From Effrenium voratum (taxonomy: Eukaryota; Sar; Dinophyceae; Suessiales; Symbiodiniaceae), in contig CAUJNA010003239.1 of assembly GCA_963377175.1 (NCBI GenBank), forward strand, positions 585,596 through 649,595: a DNA stretch of 64,000 nucleotides, in the 5' to 3' direction. Every line of letters starts with the position of its first letter. Positions within the stretch are counted from its first letter, which is position 1. Below, piece after piece: positions 12,816-23,780 of this stretch. Under the pieces are notes generated by a model. It searched no databases, was not told the DNA's origin, and worked only from the letters and a program-made list of their open reading frames with translations. A program made the position numbers and the translations under genes.

Positions 12816-13032
12816 ACGACAACATCATGTCTACGCATCCTCTGCATCTCCAATCAGGTCACAACGATGATGATGTGATGATGATGAGCAAGTCATCATC
12901 TCCATGATGCATGATGGTGGTCATTATCGTCATCATCATCATCATCGTCATCGTCATCATGGACGATAACCATCATCGTGCATCTTCTGCATCACCAACA
13001 GTCATGATGATAATCATGGCTACGCACCCTCT

Positions 13033-15240
13033 GCTACGATGACGGTATTGCTTACGCTGATAATATTGAATCTTCGGCTATGCTCATTTACCAACCAACC
13101 TTGGACTTGTGCTGTAACCACCCTTCCCGTGCGCCTCCCCCTTTGAGGAGAAGGGGTCGGCGGATATATATATGTATGTACAGGTACATGCACGCCAATA
13201 AGGATAAACCATGCTCGGAACTCGAAACAATTGACACATCTTGCCACAGCTTGCCTGTGTCTCCAGTTACTCATTCTGGTTGACGAGCAGTGCAACTGCC
13301 ACCGAACCCAGCCCGCCCTGTTTGAGTGTGCGATGTCTGGCACGCTAAACGTGGAGTATCCACCTTCAGGTGTTTCAAACTGACGCCTTGATCAAAACAG
13401 GCACAAAATGGTCAACGGCAGCCAGTAGATGTAGCCTGAACCGACTGTTCTTGTACTTAAGGCCTCAATAACAAATTTTGGGTCAGGGATATAGGCAATG
13501 CCCGATCTCATGTGGGTTTGACTGAGGTTTGAGATCATTTCTGTGAGCCAAAAGCTGAGTGATTGGGTACAGCGAAGTTGCAAAGTACCAAATAAGGGGC
13601 AACCGCAAAATGTTGGTTTTCCTGTTGAGTTCCCTTTAAACCAACCAAAAGTAATATCCTCAAAAACGCACCCACATTAAGGAGATTCGAAAGACCATAC
13701 ATTCGATCTTCGAGATGAAGTCTATTTGTTGGTCAGCGATTCGGAATGACTTTTTACCATGACCAAAACCCAAGCTGTGTACGGCGAAGAGACTTGCGTG
13801 GACCTATGGGATTGACAGATTGGAGCCAAGGAGAACCTCGACTGGGAAGAGGTCCGTGACCGGAACGAGGCAGACTCCTCACCCTTGAAGGTGTGTTTGC
13901 TGCAGGCCCGGCTAGATCGACTTGTGCTCAGACTTGAAGTCGACTGCGTTGAAAATACCATGGAACCAGACTGGTTTTCAGCTTGCTTCGAGTCATTCAC
14001 CAGAGCCAATGTGTGTGTGTGTGTGTTTTCCCAAAACACGCCTAGGTTCGCAGCTTTTGGGGGGACCAACACCTGCTCCAGGGTGCTGTGCTGTTTTTTT
14101 TTTTCTCCCAGGGAGTGCGGGGTCGTCTCAGCTGAGCTCAACTGTCCCTCCAAATTGAAAGTAACAGCCAAGGAGAGGCACATTGCTGCGTGTCCTGTTG
14201 CGGCACAAGGTTCAGTGTCGGGATTTGTTGAAGGGCTCTTATAGCCTTGACAACCTTGAAATGTTGTTTGCAAGTGGTGTCAGATCTTGTATGTCCGGGA
14301 AAATGCCGGTTATCGTGAAGCAGCCTTCAACAGTCGGAAGCGACAAAGCATTCCTGAAAAGTGTTTGAAGGCAGCAAGCAACTCCACCAAGCAACGCGTC
14401 CAGTACCAGCGCACCAATCCAGACATTCAAAGCCGTCGTGAAGGTGTGTGACTAGTGGCTGCACCTTTTCAGCATGCAAGGATCGGGTAGCACAACCCAT
14501 TGCTCAGAACATGCTTCATGCTGTGGTTCTTTCGACTTCATCAACAGGCCAAGGCCAAAGGCAAAGTCCCTGAAAAAGGTAATCTTGCTGGACTGCTGCG
14601 TGTGCCAGGCACGCAGCTTGAAATCGCAATTGTCAGAGGTGGCATGAACATTCACCTTCCCATGAGCCCGCATACTGCCGTTGCCAGCTCTGGAAACATG
14701 CTCTTCTTTTTTTCTCCGGGGACCAGCTTTTTCATTTCCTTAGGGGAACCCACCATGGTCCCGTAGCTGCAAAAAATTGGCAAAGCTAACCAGCAGAGAA
14801 CTTTATTCTTTTGTTTGGTCCATTTTGCCAACGGATGTTAGGACTTTAAGTTTTTGCCAACGAATGGGTTTCCATTAAACCACTAAAAGTTAAGCTTTTA
14901 GCAGTGGAGCAGAAAGCCACCGAGCTTTAGTTTCCTCTCGCACATGAGGGTTCCGCTTTTCACGTGACTCGCTTGGCGTGAGGGCCAGAACCCAAATAGG
15001 CGGGCTGCGGGAATGTGCCTTCCACAACCAGGAGTGTTCCAGTTGAAATGGCGAAGATAACACTACTATCTTGTCTTTGTGTAGCTTGTTTCGTTTTTTT
15101 GGGGGGTTCCCAGTACCCCCCCCTCCCCCCCAATGGTATCCCCCCCCCCTAGAACCCCGACCCCGGAAGAAGCCCTTCTGCTGCGGTCCCCAGACCCCAG
15201 CCCCTGCACCCCCTCAACCCACCTAGGCACGCCCTGCGCC
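13033..15240. other. Intronic DNA, no feature recognised
   Basis: Mixed-composition sequence with short poly-T and GT runs. Reading frames are short and show no family signature. Confidence 0.5.
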
Positions 15241-15716
15241 TTCTCCCAAACTAACCCGAAACAAACCCTAAACCAACCCTAAACTGGTTCGAAACACACA
15301 TCTTTAAACCCACACTTGACACTTTCTGAACACACTAAACCAAGCCTGAACCAACTTAATCAACCCTAAGCCAACCGTAAACCAACCTTAGATTAAGCCA
15401 ACCGCTAAGCACATATCTTAAACCAACACTAAACACACTCTAAACCACCCCGAAACTAACCTAAACCACCCCTGCACCAAGGGGAACAAATGAAACATCC
15501 TACGCCAACACTAAAATACACTCTAAACCAACCATAAACCAACCTTAAACCAACCCAAAACACATTTCAATCCAACACTAAACACACTCTTAAGCAACCC
15601 TAAACCATCCTAAACCACTACAACTAGATCAACCCTAAACCAGGTCTAAACCACTACAACCCCACCACAGGGAGGGGAGGGTGGTCTTAGACCAACCCTA
15701 AACCAACCCTAAACCA
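15241..15716. repeat. Degenerate telomere-like CCCTAAA repeats
   Basis: Many AACCCTAAACC and AAACCAACCCTAAACC variants stand in loose tandem. The unit resembles the CCCTAAA telomere repeat reported for dinoflagellates and plants but is interrupted by CCAA insertions. It sits inside a gene intron, so it is interstitial. Confidence 0.65.
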
Positions 15717-15805
15717 CACCCCAACCCACACCACAGGGGGGGCGGGGAGGACTGGGAACCATGGGGGGGGAGGGGGGGGAGGGGGGGGGGACTTGCGAAC
15801 CCTTG

Positions 15806-16300
15806 ATTATATATATATATATATACTCTGTGTGCGTGCGCGCCAGAGCCTTTGTGTGGTGTGCTCGTTTGTGTGTGTGTGTGTGTGTGTGTTTGTGTTT
15901 GTGTTTGTGTTTGTGTTTGTGTTTGTGTGTGTGTCTTGTGTTTTTTGGTTTCTGTGTTGCGTCTGCTTGCGCTGCGCATGTGTGTCTGTGCGTGTTGTGT
16001 GTGTGTGTGTATGTGGGCGTGTCATGAGCGTGTGACTTGTATTGTGTGCGTATGTGTGTGTGTATGTGTGTGTGTGTGTATGCGTGTGTGCATGTGTGTG
16101 TGTATGTCTTGAGTGTGTGAGAGTGTGTAGCGTGTGTGTGTGTGTGTGGTGTGTGTGTGTGTGTTTTGTGCTTGCGAGCGTATTTGAACTTTGTGTGTGT
16201 ACGTGAACTATATATATATAATGTCTGTCTAATTTATGTGCGTGTCTGCGTGTGTGTGTGTGTGTATGCATGTGCGTGCGTGCGTGCGTGCGTGATTGTG
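15806..16300. repeat. TA, GT and GTTT microsatellite block
   Basis: A TA run at about 15806-15824 is followed by (GT)n, (GTTTGT)n and further GT/GC-GT runs to about 16300. The low-complexity block ends about 75 bp before the next dynein exon. Confidence 0.9.
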
Positions 16301-16374
16301 TGAGTGTAATCGTGTTTCTTTGTGTTTTCGGTGAGTGTGTTGTGTGGCTGTGTGTGCATTAGTTTTGCCAAGAG

Positions 16375-16496
16375 CTTTGATCTCCGCCTCTACGGCACGG
16401 CTTGCGAAGCGAAGCGCTCACAGGAGATCGAGCGCTACAATGTGCTTCTCTCTGCCGTGCGAAGCTCCATCAAGACCTTGCAGAAGGGAATCCAAG
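16375..16496 (+). CDS. Dynein heavy chain exon (QEIERYN...LQKGIQ)
   Basis: One base completing Ser, then 40 codons including FDLRLYGTACEAK, QEIERYNVLLSAVRSSIKTL and QKGIQ, and one base of a Gly codon. The ERYNxLL helix followed by LQKGIQGL is diagnostic of the dynein C-terminal region. The donor after 16496 is GC (GCCGCCGAG). The next exon supplies GT to give Gly. Confidence 0.9.
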
Positions 16497-17616
16497 GCCG
16501 CCGAGAGCACGGCAAGTGTTCAGCCGCTTCGCTGTCAGCAAAACAAGGTAAGGTGGACCCTAGACAAATATACCTGCTGCATTCATAGGGATAATACAGA
16601 TGTTTCTGCCAAAAGTGAAGGATCTGGAAAATGGAGCAGCCTCCATTAACGTGTTATCAAGTTTGCCCAAGGTTATCTTGGCGCCGACTTGCCGGCGCAG
16701 AAAAGCAGGGTTCAAACTAAGGACAGGCAGTATTTGAAGAACACGCATCCGTCCTTGTGGCAGATATTGTGAGTTGTTTGCCAGCATTGAAGGGGCAACT
16801 ATTGAGCAAGCAGGAACGCGGATTGCGAAGCAGATTTGCGCTGGAGACAGGGTATGACGAGATGTGAGATAAAACTGTTGGCAGCAATGTCACACCAATT
16901 GATGGCAATGTCACGATCTGAGAAGTGCTGAATTCATTTGGAATCCTCGGCGAGACAGCGAAGCCTTGGCGTTCATCAATATGGGGGTGCTGTTTTTTGG
17001 GGACCGACCCCCCAATGGTTGTTTTCCTTTTGGTGTCCCTTGAAGCCCATCTAACAAAGGGGACACCCACAAGACGAGCCATGATTGGGGACTTTTCCCG
17101 TCTCGCTGACCCAGCAACTGCGATGCAAGACATTTCCACTTTGGTCTATCTTTTGTTTACTTCGTGTTCAGCTGTGTGCGGTCTTGCAAATGGTCTAGAG
17201 TCTATTCATCATTTTTCTTCGTGTTTAGCTGTGTTTGGAGGGTGAGATTTATGTTATTGTGTCATTTCTTTCGTCCCACGCTCTACCCTTCCATGTTTGC
17301 GCAGCAACCCTTTTTCAACGTAGGGAAGCATGGGGCAACCAAGGCAGCTTGGGGCTGAATAGCCTGAGATTGCTTCAGCTAGGCGGTGCATCCATTCGGT
17401 CTTGGCACAGACTTAACTCTCACACACAAGAGCACACCCCCGGTGCAGGAGAAATTGTCAGGAGGATGATGTTCGCTGTTTGCTGTTGTTGTTTGACACA
17501 GATCGACGTGGAGCGGTATTCTTCGTCCGGTCGTGAATCCAAAGACATAGACATTTTGGCTCTGGAATGGTCCAAGTCTAAGTGGCAATTAGCCTTGTGG
17601 AAGGCTTCTCCGACAG

Positions 17617-17671
17617 GTCTTGTGGTCATCAGCAAGGAACAAGAAGCGGTGCTCACCTCGCATCTTGGCCG
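17617..17671 (+). CDS. Dynein heavy chain exon (GLVVIS)
   Basis: After acceptor CAG (17614-17616) the exon reads GT CTT GTG GTC ATC AGC, giving with the previous base GLVVISKEQEAVLTSHLGR. This matches GL-VVMS-x-ELE, which follows LQKGIQ in dyneins. The 3' border near 17671 is uncertain: a GT donor is available at CGA|GTCAGA. Confidence 0.75.
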
Positions 17672-18533
17672 AGTCAGATCTTGGTTGGAACCTCCGAAAA
17701 TAAGCTTCCCCTTTCCTTTCGGTTCCCCTTCAACACGAACGACCCTGGGCTGGTTTTCCTGTGGCTTTTCCATCAACATGTTCCAGGTGCTGAGGTTTGC
17801 CTTTCTATACCCCATGGTTCATACGACACAATACGCATTTGTGCACATTACAACATATCGTTTTTTCCAGAGCCCCTACCCCAGATCTCTCGAAGGCAGT
17901 GTTCCTTTGATTTGGCGGGCCTGGGTGCAGAGGTTCAGACTCGATTGTTGTGTTGCATTGGCCGGTGCGGTGCGTGCAGTACTCATTGGTGTAGGTACAG
18001 CAAAATGAGGTGCGGTCCAAAAATATCCCATGGTCCTTTCGGGAAAAACGTGGAAGGACTTGGCTAATTGTTTCCGCCCTGGGGACGTACGATTGATTCC
18101 ATGCGCTTTATGAGCACCACGTAATCTTGACCGTGGCTTGCTTACACACGCATATGGGAATGTCTCAAAACCAGAGACATTGTGTTTAGCGCGGGCTTAA
18201 AAGTACAGTGCCAGGAAGCCGGCCGATTGGAAAGGTTTGAGAGGAGTTGGACACACTCCCACAATGATTCTGGAAAACACGTATCGGAAAGCACAACAGA
18301 GCTACATGTAAATTGTTAAGGTTTCCCGCAAGCATGACACTTACAGAGAGCTGTTTTTGTGACATTTGGTGGCCTGGATGGGGGCTGAAAGGTTCACACA
18401 ATGACCAGAATCAGGACACAAAAATGTCCCCAGCTGCAAATGATGGAGTCCCCAACAGCTGCTCTGGCGTCGGGGCATTTTTCAGGGAGGGGTCTGTGCG
18501 CGGGTTCCCGAAATTTCTCTGCGGAGCCGTGAG

Positions 18534-18561
18534 GCCGGACAGGTTGTGGCTGCCACCTGAG
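18534..18561 (+). CDS. Possible dynein microexon (PDRLWLPPE)
   Basis: Between AG (532-533) and a GC dinucleotide, 28 bases encode PDRLWLPPE, resembling the VP-x-x-W stretch expected between VVMS and LKPLxSW. The phase does not link cleanly to both neighbours, so this is tentative. Confidence 0.3.
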
Positions 18562-18653
18562 GCTCTATGCGGGCACAGTTCCTACCTCCTGGCTTTTCGC
18601 ATACCCAAGCCCCTTGGTATGGGAAATGGGACGTTTCGGATATCCTCCAGTGC

Positions 18654-18759
18654 CCTTTCTCACCAACTTTTTTGGTTGGGAGGGTTCAACCCTGCTAAAA
18701 TAGACTACAGAAAAAAGTTGGTACCAACTTATTCTAACCTCTCAAATCTGGAGGACCTT
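18654..18759. repeat. Repeat R1, copy 2
   Basis: TTGGTTGGGAGGGTT, TAGACTACAGAAAAAAGTTG and GGTACCAACTTATTCTAACC are present in order. Its ACAGAAAAAAGTTGG core is the uninterrupted version of the sequence split by the retroelement at 31398/43936. Confidence 0.85.
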
Positions 18760-19662
18760 GCCACTCTGAGTGCACAAAGTTGTGGTTGAACAAGCCTTCC
18801 AAAGATACCTGAACATGCTGCGGCAACCTGGCACCTCGTGCTCTAAGTTGCCCAAAAAAGGCGGAACATTGGTTGGTAGTTCTATACTGATCGTAGTGTT
18901 TCTCAAAAGGGACCCCATGAAGCCAAAAGGAAACCAACCATTTTGGGGGACAGCGATTTTGAGAAGCGCCCATCGGTCCTTCACCGGCCAGACCCAACCA
19001 GATGATGTACTTATAGCAGTTTGGTCATGAATGCAACATTCACAGCGTTGCCGTGCGTTCACGTCGTGGGCGATATGTCTCTATTGTGTAGAAGTACGCA
19101 CGACTTGACATGTCCTTGTCGCGTTGCTGCACGTTCAAGTGAGACAGAAACCTGTTGTTCACCCGCTCCCATTTAACCGCAATCTTCAAAATGTTCCGGA
19201 TGTTATTTGGGGGCCGTCCGCAAATGCTAGTCTTCAGTTTATGTATTCGTGTAACTTGTTATTTGTGCGCGATTGGTAAAACCTGCATCGCGAAAGGCCG
19301 GCGATTGGGACTGCGATTGGGGTAACATCTACATGTTTGGGTGACCCCTCATTGGAAGCGCAAAACATGTTGTTACATCAACGGTTGGTTGTCGCCCTTA
19401 CATATTTGCAGACCCCGCTCCCCTGTAGACAGGGAGATGCGCAGCACCTTGTCTGCGACATGTCTGACACTCACACAAGCTTGTAGTGGACTTGTGGTAG
19501 ACACCTTGCCTCAGCCCCTCAGCTAGGCAGTGTAACGGCCATACCAGTCTCACCAGGAAAGTCGGCGAAATTCGCGATTGGCCCGCGATTGTACGGCGAT
19601 TGGCCGGCGATTGACGAGCCCGTCAAAACCAGGGGGTGCCCTTCCGTGGCCTTCGCTCATGG

Positions 19663-19687
19663 CGCTGCTGGTGTTGCTGCTGCTGGC

Positions 19688-19771
<84 letters not shown>

Positions 19772-19778
19772 TCTGCTT
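19663..19778. repeat. (CTG)n / (CAG)n trinucleotide repeat
   Basis: About 35 nearly uninterrupted CTG triplets. They read as poly-Leu or poly-Ala on + and poly-Gln on -. The repeat lies in dynein intron sequence, so coding use is unlikely. Confidence 0.95.
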
Positions 19779-20403
19779 GTGAGATGGGAAGAAGAAGTTA
19801 CCAAGTTTGCTCCGCGATTGGCCCCGCTGTGGTCGCGATTGGAGCGCGAAAGGCCGGCGATTGGAGGGTTTCCGGGAAAAGTAGTATTGGATAACCCCCA
19901 TATACTGATTGGGTCAGGTTGAGATTGCAAGGGGGCTTGCCACAATTTGGGGGATCTGTTTGAGTGCATTTTAATTTATCTTTGAAGCCCCTGTGCGTTC
20001 TTCTTGGCGTCTTTAGAAAGACCAAGACAAAAGGGCTGACGTTCGGTTGCCGCTCGTGAGTGGGGAGTCCCCCCAAGTGACCAAGTGTAAGGGATGAAAG
20101 TTTTGTTCTTGGTTTCTACTTGCAGAGAAGCTCCTGGAAACAATTATACATATGTCCAGTGGTAGATTCCGTTTAGCACCAACAAGGAATTCATATTCGA
20201 ATTGTTCTATCTCTTATATATTTTCCAACACAACAGCAACACACAGCAAAGCACAGATTTTAGGGGATGTGATTTGTTTTATCCATTATATATATATATG
20301 TATAAAACCAGATTTGTGTTATTCATAACATGATTTTTGGCAACAAAACGTAACAACAAGCAACAGCAGCACACAGCCGAGCTGTCGGAGATTCTTTCGG
20401 CAG

Positions 20404-20478
20404 GTCTGAAGCCTTTGAGCAGCTGGATGCCGGACCTGGCGGAGCGCATCGAGCAGCTCAACTCCTGGGGCTTCACAG
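20404..20478 (+). CDS. Dynein heavy chain exon (LKPLSSW)
   Basis: The exon contains LKPLSSWMPDLAERIEQLNS, matching the conserved SLKPLxSWxxDLxxR of the C-terminal domain, and continues to WGFT plus one base. I placed the start after the AG at 20402-20403; an earlier AG is possible. The donor after 20478 is GA (GACCCG). Its last base plus GG of the next exon makes Gly. Confidence 0.85.
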
Positions 20479-20489
20479 GACCCGATGGG

Positions 20490-20905
20490 AGGCTTTTTTT
20501 TAGTTTGTTTTTCAGTTCTTCTTTTTTCGAGGTTTTTCATTTTTTGTTTGAGTTTTTTTTGTTCGAGTTTTTTTTGGGGGTTCGAGTTTTTTTCCCCGAG
20601 TTGTTTTTTTTTCCCGTTTTTTTTGTTGTTCCTCTCAAGTTTTGTGTGTGAGTGTTTCTTTCCTTATTTTGTTCGAGTTTGTTTTTCCCCCGAGTTGTTT
20701 TTTGTTGAGGTGTGTTTCCGAGTTTGGTTCAATGTTTTTTTGTTTTCCCCGAGTTGTTTTTTGTTTAGTTTTGTTTGAGTTGTTTTTTTGAATTGTGTTT
20801 TGAGTTGGTTTTTTCGAGTTGTTGTTTTTTATTATTATTTTATTTGTTTTTGAGTTTTTTTGTTCGAGATATTTTTGTGAGTTGTTTATTTCTCGAGTTT
20901 TTTTG
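20490..20905. repeat. T-rich tandem degenerate GTTTTTTTCGAG repeat
   Basis: Runs of T are punctuated by CGAG/TGAG roughly every 15-30 bases. The Phe-rich frames it generates are artefacts. Confidence 0.85.
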
Positions 20906-20929
20906 GCCCAAAAGAAAGTGGGGAAACCG

Positions 20930-21190
20930 TTGATTGGGGGGTTTAGTGGTTTGGATGTTTTTTTTCTTTTTTCGAGGATTCGCGGCCCAAAGGAAGTCGT
21001 TGGTCACCTTGAAATTGGGGTGGTTTGGATGGGTGGTTAATGAAAAGCTTACCCGAATCTTCAGTAGGAAAACCGTTGCTTGGGGTGGTTTAGTGGTTTG
21101 GATGGGTGGTTTGGTGGTTTGGATGGGTTTTGGTGGTTTGGATGGGTGGTTTGGTGGTTTGGATGGGTGGCTTGGATTGGTGGTTATTCA
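20930..21190. repeat. TTGGTGGTTTGGATGGGTGG tandem repeat, block 1
   Basis: A 20-bp unit (TTGGTGGTTTGGATGGGTGG) is repeated with variation. It recurs in a second block at about 21326-21575. Confidence 0.85.
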
Positions 21191-21325
21191 TAACCTTTTC
21201 ATTGGTAGAAATCAGGGAAACCAAGTAGCAGGGATACAGGGAGAACTAGTTATTGATACGGGAGGTTTCCCCCGTTTGATGCGCCTTGACTAAGTTTGAT
21301 ATGGGACATGGCGCCAAGGGCAACC

Positions 21326-21575
21326 TTTAATTGGTGGCTTGGATGGGTGGTTTGGTGGTTTGGTTTGGCTTGGTGGAAACCCCTTTTGTTCAGTGGCTTG
21401 CTTCCTTTTTTCGACTTTTTGGTTGGGAAGGGTTCCCCTTTAATGAAGACGGACTCGGACTCGGATGGTTGGATTGGAGTAATGAACAGTTTACCCCAAT
21501 CTTCAGTAACCTTCAATTGGTGGCTTGGATGGGTGATTTGGCGGTTTGGATGGGTGGCTTGGATTGGTGGTTATT
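21326..21575. repeat. TTGGATGGGTGG tandem repeat, block 2
   Basis: Same unit as 20930-21190, separated by about 130 bp of unrelated sequence. Flanking CTTCAATTGGTGGCTTGG pieces are shared too, so the block may be a segmental duplication. Confidence 0.75.
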
Positions 21576-22029
21576 CGGATTTGAAGCTCTGGTTCTAAAG
21601 GGTAAATTGGACGCCACCCTTTAACCAAGCCACCAATCTAAACCACTTGGAAGGAAGCTGAAAGCATGTTTGGGTCTCCAAACCAAGGCGCAACCTCGAC
21701 AAAAAAAGGAGCAAACAGATTTAAAGCTAATAGAAGTTCATAAACGAAAAGCCAAACACCTTTTGCAATTCCCAAACGGCTCAATTGTTGGTTTCGCTGT
21801 CTCCGAATTTGTTTTCTGCCGGGTCTGGACACGAATCAGATCTGTTTTGTGATGGCCCCCAGGTTTGGGCGACTCGGCCAATCAGTACACAAGAGCTTGG
21901 TTTCAGGGTCTACGGAAATGGGAACAAAACAGGGAGCCGATGCAAAATGGAACCGACATAAAAACCGAGCTTTTGTACATAGTCGTCCATTTTCATCAAT
22001 AAACAAGTGAACAAAACAGCAAATTTCAG

Positions 22030-22137
22030 GGGCCGCCGGCCACGCGCCAGGAGTGCCTAAGGTCTTGTGGCTGGGTGGGCTCACCTACCCCACCAGCTTG
22101 CTGACGGCGGTGCTCCAGCAGCAGCTCGGAGCGAGAG
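22030..22137 (+). CDS. Dynein heavy chain exon (WLGGL...LLTAVLQQ)
   Basis: After acceptor CAG (22027-22029) it reads AAGHAPGVPKVLWLGGLTYP and then TSLLTAVLQQQLGAR plus one base. P-x-x-WLxGLxxPxxxLTAxxQ is a dynein C-terminal signature. It joins in phase to the exon ending at 20478. The donor is GA (GAAGTTC). Confidence 0.92.
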
Positions 22138-22231
22138 GAAGTTCTCTTCGGATGGTGCCAGCGCACACGCAAGGGTCCCTTCAATCGACCAAAGTCACCA
22201 CCCCCAAAACACGACCTAGGTCCCCAGCTTT

Positions 22232-22320
22232 TACCGTTTCGTTTTGGTTGGGAGGGCACGCCCCTACTGAAATAGACTACAGAAAACAGGGTACCAACTT
22301 ATTCTAACCTCTCTACTGGA
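22232..22320. repeat. Repeat R1, copy 3
   Basis: Carries TTTTGGTTGGGAGGG, CCCCTACTGAAATAGACTAC and TTATTCTAACCTCTCTACTG. It sits about 95 bp after the preceding exon. Confidence 0.85.
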
Positions 22321-22426
22321 TTGCCAGCTGCGTGGGTTCTAGAATGGTGAGTAGCACAGAATGGGGGTAGTCAATGTAGTCTTAGATTTAGGAGTTAAAC
22401 TCGGTCTCCCAGCAATTGGTGCCCTG

Positions 22427-22523
22427 TCTCACCGTTTCTTTTTGTCGGGGAGGGTTCCCCCACTAATATCGACTACAGAAAACAGTTGGTACCCTTATTC
22501 TAACCTTTCTACTGGAGGACCTA
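22427..22523. repeat. Repeat R1, copy 4
   Basis: Carries TCACCGTTTCTTTTTG, GACTACAGAAAACAGTTGG and CTACTGGAGGACCTAG. It lies only about 110 bp after copy 3. Confidence 0.85.
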
Positions 22524-22530
22524 GTAAATC

Positions 22531-22652
22531 TTCCACTTGCTGAAATGAACATGTCTACATTTTCCCCGATTTCCCTCTGATGTCTTTTGTTTTTTAGGGA
22601 ATCTATCACTACTGGAAACCTTTTTTTTTTTCCGGGGGACTTAAGCAAATGG
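22531..22652. repeat. Fold-back repeat F3, copy 2
   Basis: TTCCACTTGCTGAAATGAAC to CCGGGGGACTTAAGCAAATG. The middle GGGAATCTATCACTACTGG matches the copies at 46.6 and 59.7 kb. It directly abuts R1 copy 4. Confidence 0.75.
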
Positions 22653-23616
22653 ATGTAAACTTGACAAGTCCCACAGAGGCTATGTTTGTGGGAAGGGTAG
22701 ATTGGAAGGGGGTTCAAAATCAAAACTCCTACGACGGCCATTTCAAAGAAGATGCCTCGGCAGTTGTTTCGGTGTCTCTTATGGATGTGCAAAGGCACCC
22801 GAGGTTTTTTTTTGATAAGTCTGCAGATCTTGATGCCCGCTTTATGTTCTCGCCTTGGTTCTGGATTATGGTGTGCAAGGAAATGTTAGGTGAAAGTACC
22901 TTCAAGGACAAAATAAGTTTGAGGATGGCCTACTAAGGTAACAATAAAAGGATTGTGTTCCCCAAGCATGGTTCGGGCCCCAGACGTGACGGTTGTTCCC
23001 GATAGCCAAGGTCAGCTCGCAAGAACATGGCTGGGCACTGAGATTGGCGCGTGCCCAGCCAGGATGCAGTACGTACTGTTGTCAAAACACCCAGTGACGA
23101 AATGATCAAATTGCGTCATCAATCTGTCAGTCACGTTTTGAGACAGCCAGTCAAACGTGCCAGAGATATCTGGAGAAAGTGAGCCATCATCGTTTCCCTA
23201 CGCAGAAAGCGTTGTTATCAGGGTCATAAGCCTGCCTATTTGCTGGCTGGTTCACGGGGCAGTTATTCATTACGCTCAATGATGCGAGTTCCAGAGAGCT
23301 ATCACCAAACTCATTGCCCTGCTGTGGCTTTGTTGAAAGTGCTGGCTATATAATGTCATCCTCGCCATTTGAGCCACAATCAAAACCGGGTAGATGAAGG
23401 TTAGTCAGGGACAATCCCAACCGTAAATAGCTGCGGCCGCCTTCTTAATCATTTGCATGGTTCTGGGTAGACCATTTTTATACCAGGTTTTGATTATGAC
23501 TCGTTTTGTGATTTTGTCATCTCGTCACGTGGGTCATCGCTGTGGTTCTGCTGTGTTCTTTTCTGTTGCCATCGTTGTTGGGTGCCTTTGCAGCAGTCGC
23601 CGCTGCCTTAGGTGCA

Positions 23617-23780
23617 ACATGGGCTGAACGTGATCTGTCATTCTGTGGATGGTTGCGAAATCCTGCACCACCTAAGAAACCATTGGAATCCATTGTTCGT
23701 TGGTATTCACAGGGGAATGATCATCCAGGGATTCTTATGTGGTGCAGGATTTCGTCCATGGGCTGAACATGATCTGTCAT
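23617..23780. repeat. Fold-back repeat F5 with flanking direct repeats
   Basis: AAATCCTGCACCACCTAAGA near the 5' end pairs with TTATGTGGTGCAGGATTT near the 3' end. ATGGGCTGAACGTGATCTGT outside it is repeated as ATGGGCTGAACATGATCTGT at the other edge, resembling a long target duplication. A related copy is at 59512-59575. Confidence 0.7.

Larger units (their letters stand above)
7049..13032. repeat. GAT/ATC minisatellite array with higher-order units
   Basis: About 6 kb are built from GAT/ATC triplet runs interleaved with a conserved block, CATCGTGCATCCTCTGCATC, found at least 24 times from about 7.99 kb on. Spacing is irregular, roughly 80 to 310 bp. Other shared pieces are AGTCATGATGATAATCATG, CTACGCATCCTCTGCATCTC and CAGGTCACAACGATGATGAT. 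Any Asp/His/Ser-rich reading frames here are repeat artefacts. The array lies in a dynein intron. Confidence 0.9.
6042..16374 (+). other. Giant dynein intron (about 10.3 kb)
   Basis: This lies between the LEKLPA exon and the SFDLRLYG exon. It contains an F3 repeat (6.2 kb), hairpins, the large GAT minisatellite (7.05-13.03 kb), CCCTAAA-like repeats (15.24-15.7 kb) and GT repeats (15.8-16.3 kb). The stretch 13.03-15.2 kb has no feature I recognise. Confidence 0.7.

Noticed and set aside
15698..16271. His/Thr-rich and Cys/Val-rich proteins at the GT repeat
   Set aside because: Microsatellite artefact on both strands.
19550..19969. Poly-Gln/poly-Ser protein encoded by the CAG/CTG repeat
   Set aside because: The open frame is created by the repeat, and it lies between dynein exons of the opposite sense.
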